Notes: generated by a model from the letters alone, not told the origin. DNA of 64,000 nucleotides from JAIYDJ01 sp031400505 (GCA_031400505.1 JANNPZ010000084.1:1-64000), one strand, 5' to 3'. Counted from the first letter of the stretch, positions 44,265 to 53,105 are shown. Made by a program: numbers and translations.

Positions 44265-45443
44265 ATGAAACAGCCACAAAACCCATCTCCCGGCGCGTCA
44301 CGGCCTGAAAAGATCGCACTGGTGCTGCAGGGCGGCGGGGCCTTGGGCAGCTATCAGGGCGGGGTTTATTCGGGGCTTGCCGAGGCGGGCTATCTGCCCG
44401 ACTGGATCGCGGGCATCTCGATCGGCGCGATCAATGCCGCCCTTATCGCAGGCAACCCGCCCGAAACCCAGGTGGCGCAAATCCGCGCCTTCTGGGATCA
44501 GATCACCGAAACCGCGTGGGGCTGGCCCACCAACCCGTTCGACGGGATATCGATGCTGACGCAGAAGATCGCCGCGCAGAATGCGCTGCTGTTCGGGCAG
44601 CCAGGCTTTTTTGCCCCGCGCAAGGTGCTGGAATGGGTCAGCCCGACCAAACCGATCAGCTATTATGACACTTCGGCGCTGAAAGAAACGCTGGAGCGTT
44701 TGGTGGATTTTGACCGCATCAACGCTGCAACCGAACCGCGCCTCAGCGTTGGCGCGGTGAACGTGCGCACCGGGCGCTTTGCCTATTTCGACAGCACCAA
44801 GACCACGATCCGCGCCGAGCATATCATGGCGTCAGGTGCGCTGCCCCCTGGATTTCCGGCGGTTGAAATCGACGGCGAGCATTACTGGGACGGCGGCATC
44901 GTTTCGAACACCCCACTGGCCTATGTTCTTGATCAGCTTCCTCGCCGCAGCAGGCTGATCTTTCAGGTTGACGTGTTTCAGGCCCACGGACAGTTGCCTG
45001 CAACGCTGGAAGACGTGTCGGAACGCGAAAAGGATATCCGGTTTGCCAGCCGCACCCGGATGAACACCGATATCCACACCCATAAGCACGAGGTGCGCCA
45101 CGCGATCAACGACCTGATCGAGATGTTGCCCTCCGAACTGGCCGACACGCCCGAAGCCAAGCGGCTGTGGAAAATGGGCTGCGTGACGACGCAGGACATC
45201 GTGCAGCTGATCTATCGCCCGATGGCACCGCAGGGCTATCAGAAGGACTACGAATTCAGCCGCTCGTCGATGACGCAGCGCTGGGATCAGGGGCTGGCGG
45301 ATGCCAAGGTTACACTGGACGCGGCCCCCTGGCTTGCGCCAAAGTCCAAGGAAGTCGGCGTGCGGGTGTTCGACGTCTGGCATGCACAGCGGGAAGCCAG
45401 CCGCGCCGCTGCCACTGCCGCTTACAAGAACGAAGCTCCCTGA
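44265..45443 (+). CDS. Patatin-like phospholipase (second copy)
   Basis: A 392-residue patatin-family protein with LQGGGALGSYQ, the nucleophile motif GISIG and DGG. It is similar along its length to the protein at 38873-40024, including the C-terminal blocks ISxRWxxGLAD and the Arg-rich helix after EREKDI, so the two are paralogues. AAGGAAA lies upstream of the ATG at 44265. No signal peptide. A strong hairpin follows the gene. A role in lipid hydrolysis is expected; physiological substrate unknown. Confidence 0.9.
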   Translation: MKQPQNPSPGASRPEKIALVLQGGGALGSYQGGVYSGLAEAGYLPDWIAGISIGAINAALIAGNPPETQVAQIRAFWDQITETAWGWPTNPFDGISMLTQKIAAQNALLFGQPGFFAPRKVLEWVSPTKPISYYDTSALKETLERLVDFDRINAATEPRLSVGAVNVRTGRFAYFDSTKTTIRAEHIMASGALPPGFPAVEIDGEHYWDGGIVSNTPLAYVLDQLPRRSRLIFQVDVFQAHGQLPATLEDVSEREKDIRFASRTRMNTDIHTHKHEVRHAINDLIEMLPSELADTPEAKRLWKMGCVTTQDIVQLIYRPMAPQGYQKDYEFSRSSMTQRWDQGLADAKVTLDAAPWLAPKSKEVGVRVFDVWHAQREASRAAATAAYKNEAP

Positions 45444-45453
45444 GAGGGGTTGC

Positions 45454-45482
45454 GCAGGCCGCCAATGCAATAGGCGGCCTGC
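45454..45482. terminator. GC-rich hairpin after the second patatin gene
   Basis: A perfect 10-bp stem (GCAGGCCGCC with GGCGGCCTGC) and a 9-base loop, in the 79-base gap before the SDR gene. No T-run follows, so it may be an attenuator or an mRNA-stabilising element rather than an intrinsic terminator. Confidence 0.5.
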
Positions 45483-45522
45483 AACCAGAATGGCCGTTTG
45501 CGGCAAGATAGAGGAAGGTGTC

Positions 45523-46230
45523 ATGGCACTTAGCAACGAAACGATCATCGTCACCGGCGCGGCGGGCAATCTGGGGTCAGTGGTGGCCCGCATGCTTGCG
45601 CTGCGCGGTGCGCGGGTGATCTGCGCCGACCGCAGCGAACGGGCTTTTCACACCGCACAGGATGGCATCGATACCGACCGCATCCTGTGGTGCAGCGGCC
45701 ATGATCTGGCCGACAAGGCCTCGATGGATGGCGTGCTGGCCGAAGCCGTGGCGCGGTTCGGCAAAGTCACCGGACTGGTCAACACAGTCGGCGGCTTTGC
45801 CGTGGGCCGGGTTGCCGCCGAGGCGCCGGATCAGTGGGACCTGATGATGCGGCTGAACGCGAAAGTGGCCCTTGTCACCAGTGCAGCCGTCCTGCCCGCG
45901 ATGCTGGCGGCGGGGCACGGCCGCATCGTGCATATCTCGGCCCAGCCCGGGCTGAAGGCGGTGGCAGGGCAGGCGGCCTATGCCGCATCCAAAGCCGCAG
46001 TCATCCGGCTGGTGGAAAGCATCGCCGCCGAACACCGGGGCGACCGCATCACCGCCAACTGCATCCTGCCCGGCACCATCGACACACCAGCCAACCGCGC
46101 CTCGATGCCCAATGCCAAACCCGATGTCTGGATTCCGCCATTGGCGATTGCCGAGTTGATCGCCTTTCTGGTCTCGCCGTCCGGAGCCGTGGTGACCGGG
46201 GCTGCGATCAACGCCACAGGTCTGGTGTAA
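45523..46230 (+). CDS. Classical short-chain dehydrogenase/reductase
   Basis: A 235-residue SDR with TGAAGNLG near the N-terminus, Ser in HISAQPG, and the catalytic YAASK. The ending VVTGAAINATGLV fits the family. GAGGAAGG just upstream of the ATG at 45523 sets the start. It oxidises or reduces an alcohol or carbonyl with NAD(P); substrate unknown. It is the first gene of a run of closely spaced genes up to 51371 that includes a Rieske-type membrane protein and a haloperoxidase homologue. Confidence 0.88.
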   Translation: MALSNETIIVTGAAGNLGSVVARMLALRGARVICADRSERAFHTAQDGIDTDRILWCSGHDLADKASMDGVLAEAVARFGKVTGLVNTVGGFAVGRVAAEAPDQWDLMMRLNAKVALVTSAAVLPAMLAAGHGRIVHISAQPGLKAVAGQAAYAASKAAVIRLVESIAAEHRGDRITANCILPGTIDTPANRASMPNAKPDVWIPPLAIAELIAFLVSPSGAVVTGAAINATGLV

Positions 46231-46245
46231 CGGGGGACCACGACG

Positions 46246-46458
46246 ATGGTGATGTTCATAACCGCAGCTTACATCTACTGCGGGCTTGGGGCAGTCACGG
46301 CCCTGGCCTTTGTGCTGGTGGGCGTCGACCGGATCGACGAGGCGGCCCGGGGAGCCTGGCTTGCGCGGCTTTTGTGGCTGCCGGGGCTGGTGCTGCTGTG
46401 GCCGCTTGTCTTGATCCGCTGGATCGGGCTTGAACGCCAGCGCGTGCAACCGCGATGA
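46246..46458 (+). CDS. Small two-helix membrane protein
   Basis: A 70-residue protein with two hydrophobic segments (about 5-26 and 40-62) joined by a charged loop, VDRIDEAARGAWLAR. It ends with a basic tail. It overlaps the next small gene by ATGA, and that gene overlaps the Rieske-type gene by ATGA, so the three are translated as a unit. It is probably a small accessory subunit of the membrane redox protein. No named family recognised. Confidence 0.65.
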   Translation: MVMFITAAYIYCGLGAVTALAFVLVGVDRIDEAARGAWLARLLWLPGLVLLWPLVLIRWIGLERQRVQPR

Positions 46459-46616
46459 TCCGCCGTCAGCGCATCGCCCATCTGCGGGCCTGGGTCGTCC
46501 TTGCCACCCTGCTGCCGCTCGCGCTCGGCGTGATCCTGTCCCTTGCCGCGAGCCAGGTCGTCGAACGCGCACCCATGCTACTGCAACCACCCCCCACACC
46601 CGAGACCAGCGAATGA
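46455..46616 (+). CDS. Very small single-helix membrane protein
   Basis: A 53-residue reading frame with ATGA overlaps at both ends. It begins MIRRQRIAHLR, has one hydrophobic helix (about 13-32, VVLATLLPLALGVILSLAA), and ends in a Pro-rich tail PPPTPETSE. The double overlap and the basic-helix-tail layout support a real type II or single-pass membrane peptide. It is likely a partner of the adjacent heme/Rieske protein. It has no recognised family. Confidence 0.65.
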   Translation: MIRRQRIAHLRAWVVLATLLPLALGVILSLAASQVVERAPMLLQPPPTPETSE

Positions 46617-47689
46617 GCCACACCTACAAACCCGTATTGTGGAACCGTACCAAGCTGATCTACGACGGGATTCTGCTGTTCGCGGTCGCGGCATACCTGA
46701 CGATCTTCATGGATGTGGCCCCGCGCCTTTCGCCCGCGGTACGCCTGATCGAGGCCCCGATCTACGAGATGCGCGCCTATGGCAGTTGTGCGTTTCTGCT
46801 GCTCAGCGTGATCCTCGCCATCGGCCCGCTGGCCCGCATCGACCGCCGCTTTTTGCCCCTGCTGTACAACCGCCGCCATTTCGGGGTGATCACAGCGGTC
46901 ATCGCGGTGTTGCACGCTAAATCCGTGCTCGACTGGTACTTTTCTTTCGCTCCCGTCAGCCAGATCGAGGCGCTTTTCACCGCCAACACCAGCGTCACCC
47001 AGATCATCGGCTTTCCGTTCGAATTGTTCGGGGTCGCCGCCCTGACGATCATGGTGTTGATGGCCGCCACCAGCCACGACTTCTGGCTGTCGTTCCTGAC
47101 GCCGCGGGTCTGGAAGGGCCTGCACATGATGATCTATGCCGCCTATGCATTTATCATCCTGCATATTGCCCTGGGGTCGCTGGTCGGCGGGGGCAATCCC
47201 GTGACACTGGTGGTGGTGGCCACCAGCATGACCGGGCTGATCACCCTGCATCTGATTGCAGGACTGCGCGAGACGCGCCGCGACAGCGCGCTGGATGCAA
47301 GCACTGTCCAGGACGGCTGGGTCGATTTCGGCGATCTGGCCGATTTCACCGAAGGCCGCGCCTTGATCGGGGCGGGTGCCGGCGGAGAGCGGATTGCGGT
47401 GTTCAAGTTCAAGGGCAAGCTTTCGGCGCTGTCTAATGTCTGCTCGCACCAGGGCGGCCCGGTGGGAGAAGGCAAGGTGGTGCTCGGCTTTGTGACCTGC
47501 CCGTGGCACGGCTATCAGTACCGTCTCGAGGATGGCTGTTCGCCGCCACCGTTCAAGGAGCGCATCCGCAAATACCGCGTCAGGCTAACAGGGTCGCGGG
47601 TCTGGGTCGATCCCACCGCCCTGCCTTTGGGCACCGTTGTAGAACCCGTGATCATTCCCCAGACAGGAGGCCCTCTTGACCCCCGCTGA
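46613..47689 (+). CDS. Ferric-reductase-like heme membrane domain fused to Rieske domain
   Basis: A 358-residue protein. Residues 15-215 hold about six membrane helices of the ferric-reductase-like type, with candidate heme ligands His89, His101, His171 and His184 (WKGLHMMIY and IILHIALG). Residues 235-340 are a Rieske [2Fe-2S] domain with Cys277-x-His279 and Cys296-x2-His299 in CSHQGG and CPWHGY. It should pass electrons across or along the inner membrane between heme and iron-sulfur centre. The start at 46613 is set by overlap with the small upstream gene. Partners are the Cys-rich protein and two tiny membrane proteins next to it. Electron acceptor unknown. Confidence 0.85.
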   Translation: MSHTYKPVLWNRTKLIYDGILLFAVAAYLTIFMDVAPRLSPAVRLIEAPIYEMRAYGSCAFLLLSVILAIGPLARIDRRFLPLLYNRRHFGVITAVIAVLHAKSVLDWYFSFAPVSQIEALFTANTSVTQIIGFPFELFGVAALTIMVLMAATSHDFWLSFLTPRVWKGLHMMIYAAYAFIILHIALGSLVGGGNPVTLVVVATSMTGLITLHLIAGLRETRRDSALDASTVQDGWVDFGDLADFTEGRALIGAGAGGERIAVFKFKGKLSALSNVCSHQGGPVGEGKVVLGFVTCPWHGYQYRLEDGCSPPPFKERIRKYRVRLTGSRVWVDPTALPLGTVVEPVIIPQTGGPLDPR

Positions 47690-48425
47690 TCCGTTCTTTG
47701 TCGGCTATTTCAAGAAGACCCCGCCAGCGATCCGCGACTTTGCCCTTGGCGCCGGGGCGGTGGTTGTGGCGGGGCTGGCGTTGCTGGCGCTGCTGTTGCC
47801 CTTGGGCACCATCGACCCCGGCACCGGGCGCTATGCCAATGATCTGCGCGGCGGCAGCTTGACCGGCGTGCTGGAAACCGCGCCCTACCCGATCTTGCGG
47901 GTGCCCGCCACTGCTGATGCGCCCGCGCGTGCCGTTCTTCTGGGCGGGCAGGACAAGATCGGCGCCCAAGGCCGCACCGATCGCGGCACGCCGATGCTGG
48001 ACATCGGCGGGGTGTTCGTACAGCGCGGCGATCTTGAGATGCTGCTGCTCGACCCGAAATCTGCCGTTCCGACCGCCAACCCCGAAGCCTTCACCCCGGC
48101 CCCCACCCAGGACCTCGGCCGTTGGCGGCTGACCGGAGAGATTTGCGATGGCAAGTGTTATGGCGGCGCAATGAAACCGGGCACCGGGCTGGCCCACAAG
48201 GCCTGCGCCAATCTGTGCGTCGAAGGTGGCCTGCCGCCGGTTCTGGTGATGGAACTGCCGGTGCAGGGCACCACTGTGGTCTTGCTTGCCGCAGCCGATG
48301 GCGGCCCGATGCCCGCCGCCCTGCTGCACCTCACAGCCTTGCCCGTGCAACTCGAAGGCCAGCTTGAGCGCCGCGACGATCTGCTTATCCTGCGCATCGA
48401 CGAAAGCACCGTCCGCCGGATGTAG
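47676..48425 (+). CDS. Membrane-anchored Cys-rich protein
   Basis: A 249-residue protein with one N-terminal membrane helix (about 23-43) and an external domain. A cluster of Cys157, Cys161, His174, Cys177 and Cys181 in GEICDGKCYGG and HKACANLC suggests a metal site or disulfides. I have a general memory of this Cys pattern in proteins beside Rieske-type proteins but cannot name a family. The start is TTG at 47676, supported by a full AGGAGG six bases upstream. It overlaps the Rieske-type gene by 14 bases in another frame, so co-translation is likely. Confidence 0.72.
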   Translation: MTPADPFFVGYFKKTPPAIRDFALGAGAVVVAGLALLALLLPLGTIDPGTGRYANDLRGGSLTGVLETAPYPILRVPATADAPARAVLLGGQDKIGAQGRTDRGTPMLDIGGVFVQRGDLEMLLLDPKSAVPTANPEAFTPAPTQDLGRWRLTGEICDGKCYGGAMKPGTGLAHKACANLCVEGGLPPVLVMELPVQGTTVVLLAAADGGPMPAALLHLTALPVQLEGQLERRDDLLILRIDESTVRRM

Positions 48426-48495
48426 CCGCGCCGCAAAGGCCTTGCCCCCAACTTCGGCGGCGTGCATTCCTGTTGCGAACAAGAAAGAGGCCTTC

Positions 48496-49809
48496 ATGCA
48501 ATTCCTGCGCCATCTTGCCGTGCTGGCTCTGCTCGCCACCATCACGGTGCCCCCTGCCGCCGCCCAATCCGGGGTGCCGGCGACAGAAGTTGTGCGCGCC
48601 TGGTACAAACTGGTTCTGGAACTGATCCGCCACACGCCCACGATGTCACCTCCGGTCGCGGCACGGGCGATGGGCTATGTTGGCGTCGCGGTCTATGAAA
48701 CCACTGCGAGTGGTTCGCCAGATATGACCCCCCTTTCCGGACAGCTGAATGGTCTGACTACCGGCCCTGCGCGCGACCCAAGCCAGCCCCATGACGAGGC
48801 CACGGCCCTGCACGCGGCCCTTTCGAGCACCGTTTCGGCGCTGTTTGCCAACACCGGCCCGACCGGGAAACGCGCCCTTTCCGCGATGACCGACAAATTC
48901 GGCGCCAAGATCACCGCAGGCCTGCCCGACGACCTGGTGGCGCGCAGCACCGCCCATGGCCGGGCCGTAGCCGCCCACATCCTGGAATGGTCGCAAGACG
49001 ACGGCGGCGCGAATATCGCAAACATGGGTTTCCCCGAAAGCTACACACCCAACCCCCTGCCAGAATCCTGGGTCCCCACCTCGCTGGTGCGCCAGCAGCA
49101 AGCCCCGCTCTTGCCGCACTGGGGCACCAACCGCCCCTTCGTGATGCCCGCCGGCAACGCTTGCCCCCTGCCACCACCGCCTGATTACAGCGAAACCCCG
49201 GGCTCGCAGTTCCACACCGAGGCGCTGGAGGTGGTCAGCGTGCAGGCCACCCTGACCAAGGACCAGCAAACCATCGCCCGGTTCTGGTCGGACGACCCGA
49301 TGCTGTCGCCTACCCCGCCCGGTCACTGGATGTTCATCGCGCTCGACCTGCTTGAACGCGACAACGCCGACCTTGCCACCCATGCCGATGTGCTGGCGCG
49401 GCTGGGCCTTGCCATGTCGGACGCTTTCATCGGCTGTTGGTATTCGAAGTTCGAGTACGACCTGTTGCGCCCCGTCACCTATATCCGCCGCGTCATCGAC
49501 CCGAAATGGGAGCCGATGCTGATCACCCCGCCGTTCCCCGAATACCCATCGGGCCATTCCACGCAGTCGGGCGCTGCAGCCACGGTTCTTACGGCACTTT
49601 ATGGCGAAAACCACGCCTTCACCGATGCCACCCACGAAGATGACGGCTTGGCGGCGCGCAGTTTCACCAGCTTCTGGCAAGCCGCGAACGAGGCGGGCCT
49701 GTCGCGCCTTTACGGCGGCATCCACTTTCGCTCCGCGATCGAACACGGCCTTGATCAAGGTCGCTGCATCGGCGCAAAAATCAACGCCCTGACGACGGTA
49801 AAGAACTGA
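48496..49809 (+). CDS. Exported vanadium-haloperoxidase/PAP2-family protein
   Basis: A 437-residue protein with a signal peptide (cleavage after AAA-Q near residue 24). The three signature blocks of the vanadium haloperoxidase/acid phosphatase superfamily are present: KFEYDLLRP (Lys318 to Pro326, KX6RP), PSGH (His354) and SRLYGGIH (Ser403 to His410, SRX5H). The length and the N-terminal helical half match the VCPO-like group rather than short PAP2 phosphatases. It may oxidise halide with peroxide, or act as a phosphatase; sequence alone does not decide. AAAGAGG lies before the ATG. The next gene starts in its stop codon. Confidence 0.87.
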   Translation: MQFLRHLAVLALLATITVPPAAAQSGVPATEVVRAWYKLVLELIRHTPTMSPPVAARAMGYVGVAVYETTASGSPDMTPLSGQLNGLTTGPARDPSQPHDEATALHAALSSTVSALFANTGPTGKRALSAMTDKFGAKITAGLPDDLVARSTAHGRAVAAHILEWSQDDGGANIANMGFPESYTPNPLPESWVPTSLVRQQQAPLLPHWGTNRPFVMPAGNACPLPPPPDYSETPGSQFHTEALEVVSVQATLTKDQQTIARFWSDDPMLSPTPPGHWMFIALDLLERDNADLATHADVLARLGLAMSDAFIGCWYSKFEYDLLRPVTYIRRVIDPKWEPMLITPPFPEYPSGHSTQSGAAATVLTALYGENHAFTDATHEDDGLAARSFTSFWQAANEAGLSRLYGGIHFRSAIEHGLDQGRCIGAKINALTTVKN

Positions 49810-51371
49810 TGCGCATCGCCATTCCCCTTCTGATCGTTCTTGCCAGCCCCGTCGCCGCGTCCCAGACGCCCAAGTTCACCGAAGAAACTGCCACGGCCGG
49901 CATCACTGCCACTTACACCGGCGAATGGGAGCAGATCGTCGGCGGCGGGGTCGCGACCTTCGACTGCTCTGGCGACGCCCGCCCCGAGGTTCTGATCGCC
50001 GGCGGCACCTCTGCCGCCAGCCTGTGGCGCAACGACAGCCCCCCCGGCGGCGCGCTCGCCTTTGCCCCCCTTGCCGGCAGCGGGCTGGAGGTCCCGAATG
50101 TCTCTGGCACCTATCCGCTCGATATCGACAGCGACGGGTTGATGGATGTGATCCTGCTGCGGGTCGGCGAAAACGCCGTGATGCGCGGCACCGGCAACTG
50201 CCAGTTCGAAAATGCCAACATCGCCTGGGGGTTTGACGGCGGTGATGGCTGGTCTACCGCTTTTTCGGCCACATGGCAGCCGGGCGCGGTCTTCCCCACC
50301 CTTGCCATCGGCAATTACATCGACCGTGCCGAAGAGGCGTTCCCCTGGGGCTCCTGCACCGACAACTGGCTTCATATAGGCACCAGAACCGGCTTCGCCC
50401 CACCCCTGCCGCTGACCCCCAGCTTTTGCGCCTTGTCCATGCTGTTCACCGACTGGAACCGGTCCGGTACGCCATCGCTGCGGGTGTCGAACGACCGCGA
50501 ATACTACAAGGGCGGGCAAGAGCAACTTTGGCACATCCCCCCCGACGGCGCTCCGCGCCTATACACAGAGGCGGAAGGCTGGGCACGCCTGCGGGTCTGG
50601 GGCATGGGGATCGCAAGCCACGACGTCACTGGCGACGGCTTCCCCGACTATTTCCTGACCAGCATGGCCGACAGCAAATTCCAGACCCTGAAACCTGACG
50701 CGAAAGGCCCCGCCTATGCAGACATCGCCTGGGCAAACGGCATCACCGCCCACCGGCCCTATACGGGCGGCGACTTGCGCCCCTCTACGGGCTGGCACGC
50801 GCAATTTGCAGATGTGAACAACGATCGCCTGGCCGATCTGTTCATCGCCAAGGGCAACGTCTGGGACATGCCAGATTTCGCGCGGGATGACCCCAACAAC
50901 CTGCTGGTCGCAGGGGGATCGGATGGCAAGTTCATCGAGATGGGCGATGTCGCAGGCGTTGCCTCGATGCAGCCGTCACGCGGGGCGCAGCTTGCGGATT
51001 TCAACCTTGACGGGCGGATGGACCTGATTGTGGTTAACCGCAACGCGCCGGTCCAGATCTGGCGTAACCAGACCCCCGATGCGGGCAACTGGCTGCATCT
51101 GCGGCTGAACCAACCAGCCCCCAACGTCGATGCCATCGGCGCATGGATCGAGGTGCGCAGCGGCGACGCGGTACAGCGGCACGAGATCACCTCGGGTGGT
51201 GGCCACGCCTCGGGCAGTCTTGGCTGGTGGCACTTCGGCCTTGGCAGTGCCACCGAGGTCGAAGTGCGCGTCCTTTGGCCTGATGCACCCGAAGGACCAT
51301 GGCAGCGGGTCAACAGCAACGCATTCTACCGCCTGGCACGTGGCGCAGAGCCGCAAGCTTTGGTGCCCTGA
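49809..51371 (+). CDS. Exported CRTAC1-type FG-GAP/ASPIC-UnbV repeat protein
   Basis: A 520-residue protein with a signal peptide (about residues 1-18). It has repeated blocks of the FG-GAP/VCBS kind, DxDxDGxxD-like (DIDSDGLMD, DVTGDGFPD, DFNLDGRMD), which usually bind calcium in a beta-propeller. The C-terminal stretch, from GAWIEVRSGD to HFGLG, is the ASPIC/UnbV domain. Such proteins are extracytoplasmic and of unclear function, often next to oxidative enzymes. The start lies within the stop codon of the haloperoxidase-like gene. It converges on the permease gene with a gap of two bases. Confidence 0.86.
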   Translation: MRIAIPLLIVLASPVAASQTPKFTEETATAGITATYTGEWEQIVGGGVATFDCSGDARPEVLIAGGTSAASLWRNDSPPGGALAFAPLAGSGLEVPNVSGTYPLDIDSDGLMDVILLRVGENAVMRGTGNCQFENANIAWGFDGGDGWSTAFSATWQPGAVFPTLAIGNYIDRAEEAFPWGSCTDNWLHIGTRTGFAPPLPLTPSFCALSMLFTDWNRSGTPSLRVSNDREYYKGGQEQLWHIPPDGAPRLYTEAEGWARLRVWGMGIASHDVTGDGFPDYFLTSMADSKFQTLKPDAKGPAYADIAWANGITAHRPYTGGDLRPSTGWHAQFADVNNDRLADLFIAKGNVWDMPDFARDDPNNLLVAGGSDGKFIEMGDVAGVASMQPSRGAQLADFNLDGRMDLIVVNRNAPVQIWRNQTPDAGNWLHLRLNQPAPNVDAIGAWIEVRSGDAVQRHEITSGGGHASGSLGWWHFGLGSATEVEVRVLWPDAPEGPWQRVNSNAFYRLARGAEPQALVP

Positions 51372-51373
51372 CG

Positions 51374-52168
51374 TCAATCAGTCCGGTCCTTTGCCCGCAA
51401 CCGCGCCTCCAGCCGCCGCAGGGCCAGTGACAATCCGATCGTCATGGTCAGGTACACCAGTGCCACCACGTTATACGTCTCGAAGTACCGGAAGTTCCCG
51501 GCGGCCAGCACCTTGCCAAGTTGCGTGATGTCCGCGACACCCAGCACCGACACCAAAGAGCTGTCCTTGACCATCGCGACGAAGTCGTTGCCCAAGGGCG
51601 GCAGGATCACCCGGAACGCCTGCGGAAACACCACCAGCCGAAACCGCTGAACCCCCGATAGACCCAGCGCCTGCGCGGCCTCGATCTGGCCCTTGTCCAC
51701 CGACAAAAGACCGGCCCGAAACACCTCGGCCAGAAAGGCGGAATAGGCCAGCATCAGTGCGATCACCGCGCGCGCGATCAAGGGAAAATCACGCGTCTTC
51801 CACGGATCCGCCCCGATCCAGGCCCCGACCCAGTTCACCGCCACCACCAGCGCGGGCGCGGCCGCGAACGCCACATAAAGCAGCAGAACGATGATCGGGA
51901 TGCTCCGCATCACCTCGATGTAAAACCGCGCCGCCTGACGCAGCACAATCCACCGCGAAAGACCCGCCAGCGCCAGTGCCAGCCCCAACGCGCAGGCCCC
52001 GAAATAGGCCACCAGCGTCACCGCAATCGTCACCCAGATGCCGCGCACCAGCGTGGTCAGCACCTGCGCATAGATGTCGTTCGCCCAGACCTCGTAAAAC
52101 ATCCAAAGGCCGATCCCGCCCAGCAGGATCAGCCACCATGGAAGTTCGCGGTCATCAGGCGCGTTCAA
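51374..52168 (-). CDS. Amino-acid ABC transporter permease (HisM/GlnP type)
   Basis: A 264-residue inner-membrane permease with about six helices. The EAA loop GQIEAAQALGLSGVQRF, which contacts the ATPase, is well kept, and the region around IEVMRSIPIIVLLLY is typical of the polar amino-acid uptake family. The first codon appears to be TTG with no good ribosome site, so the true start could be slightly downstream. It follows the binding-protein gene by 21 bases. Neither an ATPase nor a second permease gene is next to it. Confidence 0.88.
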   Translation of the reverse strand: MNAPDDRELPWWLILLGGIGLWMFYEVWANDIYAQVLTTLVRGIWVTIAVTLVAYFGACALGLALALAGLSRWIVLRQAARFYIEVMRSIPIIVLLLYVAFAAAPALVVAVNWVGAWIGADPWKTRDFPLIARAVIALMLAYSAFLAEVFRAGLLSVDKGQIEAAQALGLSGVQRFRLVVFPQAFRVILPPLGNDFVAMVKDSSLVSVLGVADITQLGKVLAAGNFRYFETYNVVALVYLTMTIGLSLALRRLEARLRAKDRTD

Positions 52169-52189
52169 CGGGCGGGCTTGATGGCCAGC

Positions 52190-52972
52190 CTACTGGCCAA
52201 GCTTGTAGTCAAGGAACCACTTCTTGTTCAGCGCATCCAGCGTGCCATCGGCGCGCAGGCTTGCGATTGCCGCGTTCATCGGGGCCACCAGATCGGACCC
52301 CTTGGGGAAGATGAAGCCGAAATCCTCGGTCCCCAGCGTTTCGCCGACGATCTTCAACCCGCCGCCCGAAGCCTCGACATAGCCCGCACCCGCCGTGCCA
52401 TCGGTCAGCACGAGGTCAACATCGCCCGCCTTCAGCGCCTCGACCGTGGCGCCAAAGGTTTCAAACAGCTTGATGCGCGGGTTGGCCTCGTTGCCGTCGA
52501 GCACCTCATAGACACCCACATAGAACGGCGTCGTGCCGGGCTGTGCCGCCATCAGCAGGGCCTCGTCAGCGGCAAAGCCGGCCTTGTCGGTGAACCGCGC
52601 CTCGTCGCCGCGCACCATCATCACCATCTGGCTGGTCATGTAGCTGTCAGAGAAATCGACCTTCTCCTTGCGGTCATCGCGGATGGTGATGCCGGTCATC
52701 CCCATGTCATACTGCGCCTCGCTGACCGCCGGGATCATCGCGTCCCAGCTGATGTTCTCGTAGACCACCACCGCGTTCAGCCGCTTGGCGATCTCGGCCA
52801 TCGCGTCATATTCCCAACCGATGGCAGCGCCCGCAGCATCCAGAAACTGCAGCGGCGGATAGGCGTTCTCGGTCACCACGACAATCTCGCGGCCCGCAAG
52901 ATCGGGCACTTCGGCGGCAACGGGGGCGGCAAACGACAGGGCGATCAGGCCCAAGGCAGCGGTCAGTTTCAT
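52190..52972 (-). CDS. Amino-acid ABC transporter periplasmic binding protein
   Basis: A 260-residue family-3 solute-binding protein with signal peptide MKLTAALGLIALSFAAPVAA. The mature part has the usual layout: TENAYPPLQF, WDAMIPAVSEAQYDMGMTGITI and a late GFIFPKGS. The ligand is probably a polar or charged amino acid or related compound. GGAG lies upstream of the ATG at 52972. It is first in a two-gene operon with the permease and diverges from the ChaC-like gene across 133 bases. Confidence 0.92.
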   Translation of the reverse strand: MKLTAALGLIALSFAAPVAAEVPDLAGREIVVVTENAYPPLQFLDAAGAAIGWEYDAMAEIAKRLNAVVVYENISWDAMIPAVSEAQYDMGMTGITIRDDRKEKVDFSDSYMTSQMVMMVRGDEARFTDKAGFAADEALLMAAQPGTTPFYVGVYEVLDGNEANPRIKLFETFGATVEALKAGDVDLVLTDGTAGAGYVEASGGGLKIVGETLGTEDFGFIFPKGSDLVAPMNAAIASLRADGTLDALNKKWFLDYKLGQ

Positions 52973-53105
52973 GTCATCACTCCATGGTGAACGGGATGAC
53001 GAACTATGCCCACAGGGCCCGGTCAACGCAAGTAGGGCGGGGTTCACCCCGCCACAACCGCCCGAATCCTTTGACGGCTTCCTTGCGGTCTGCCAGGCTG
53101 CCGCC

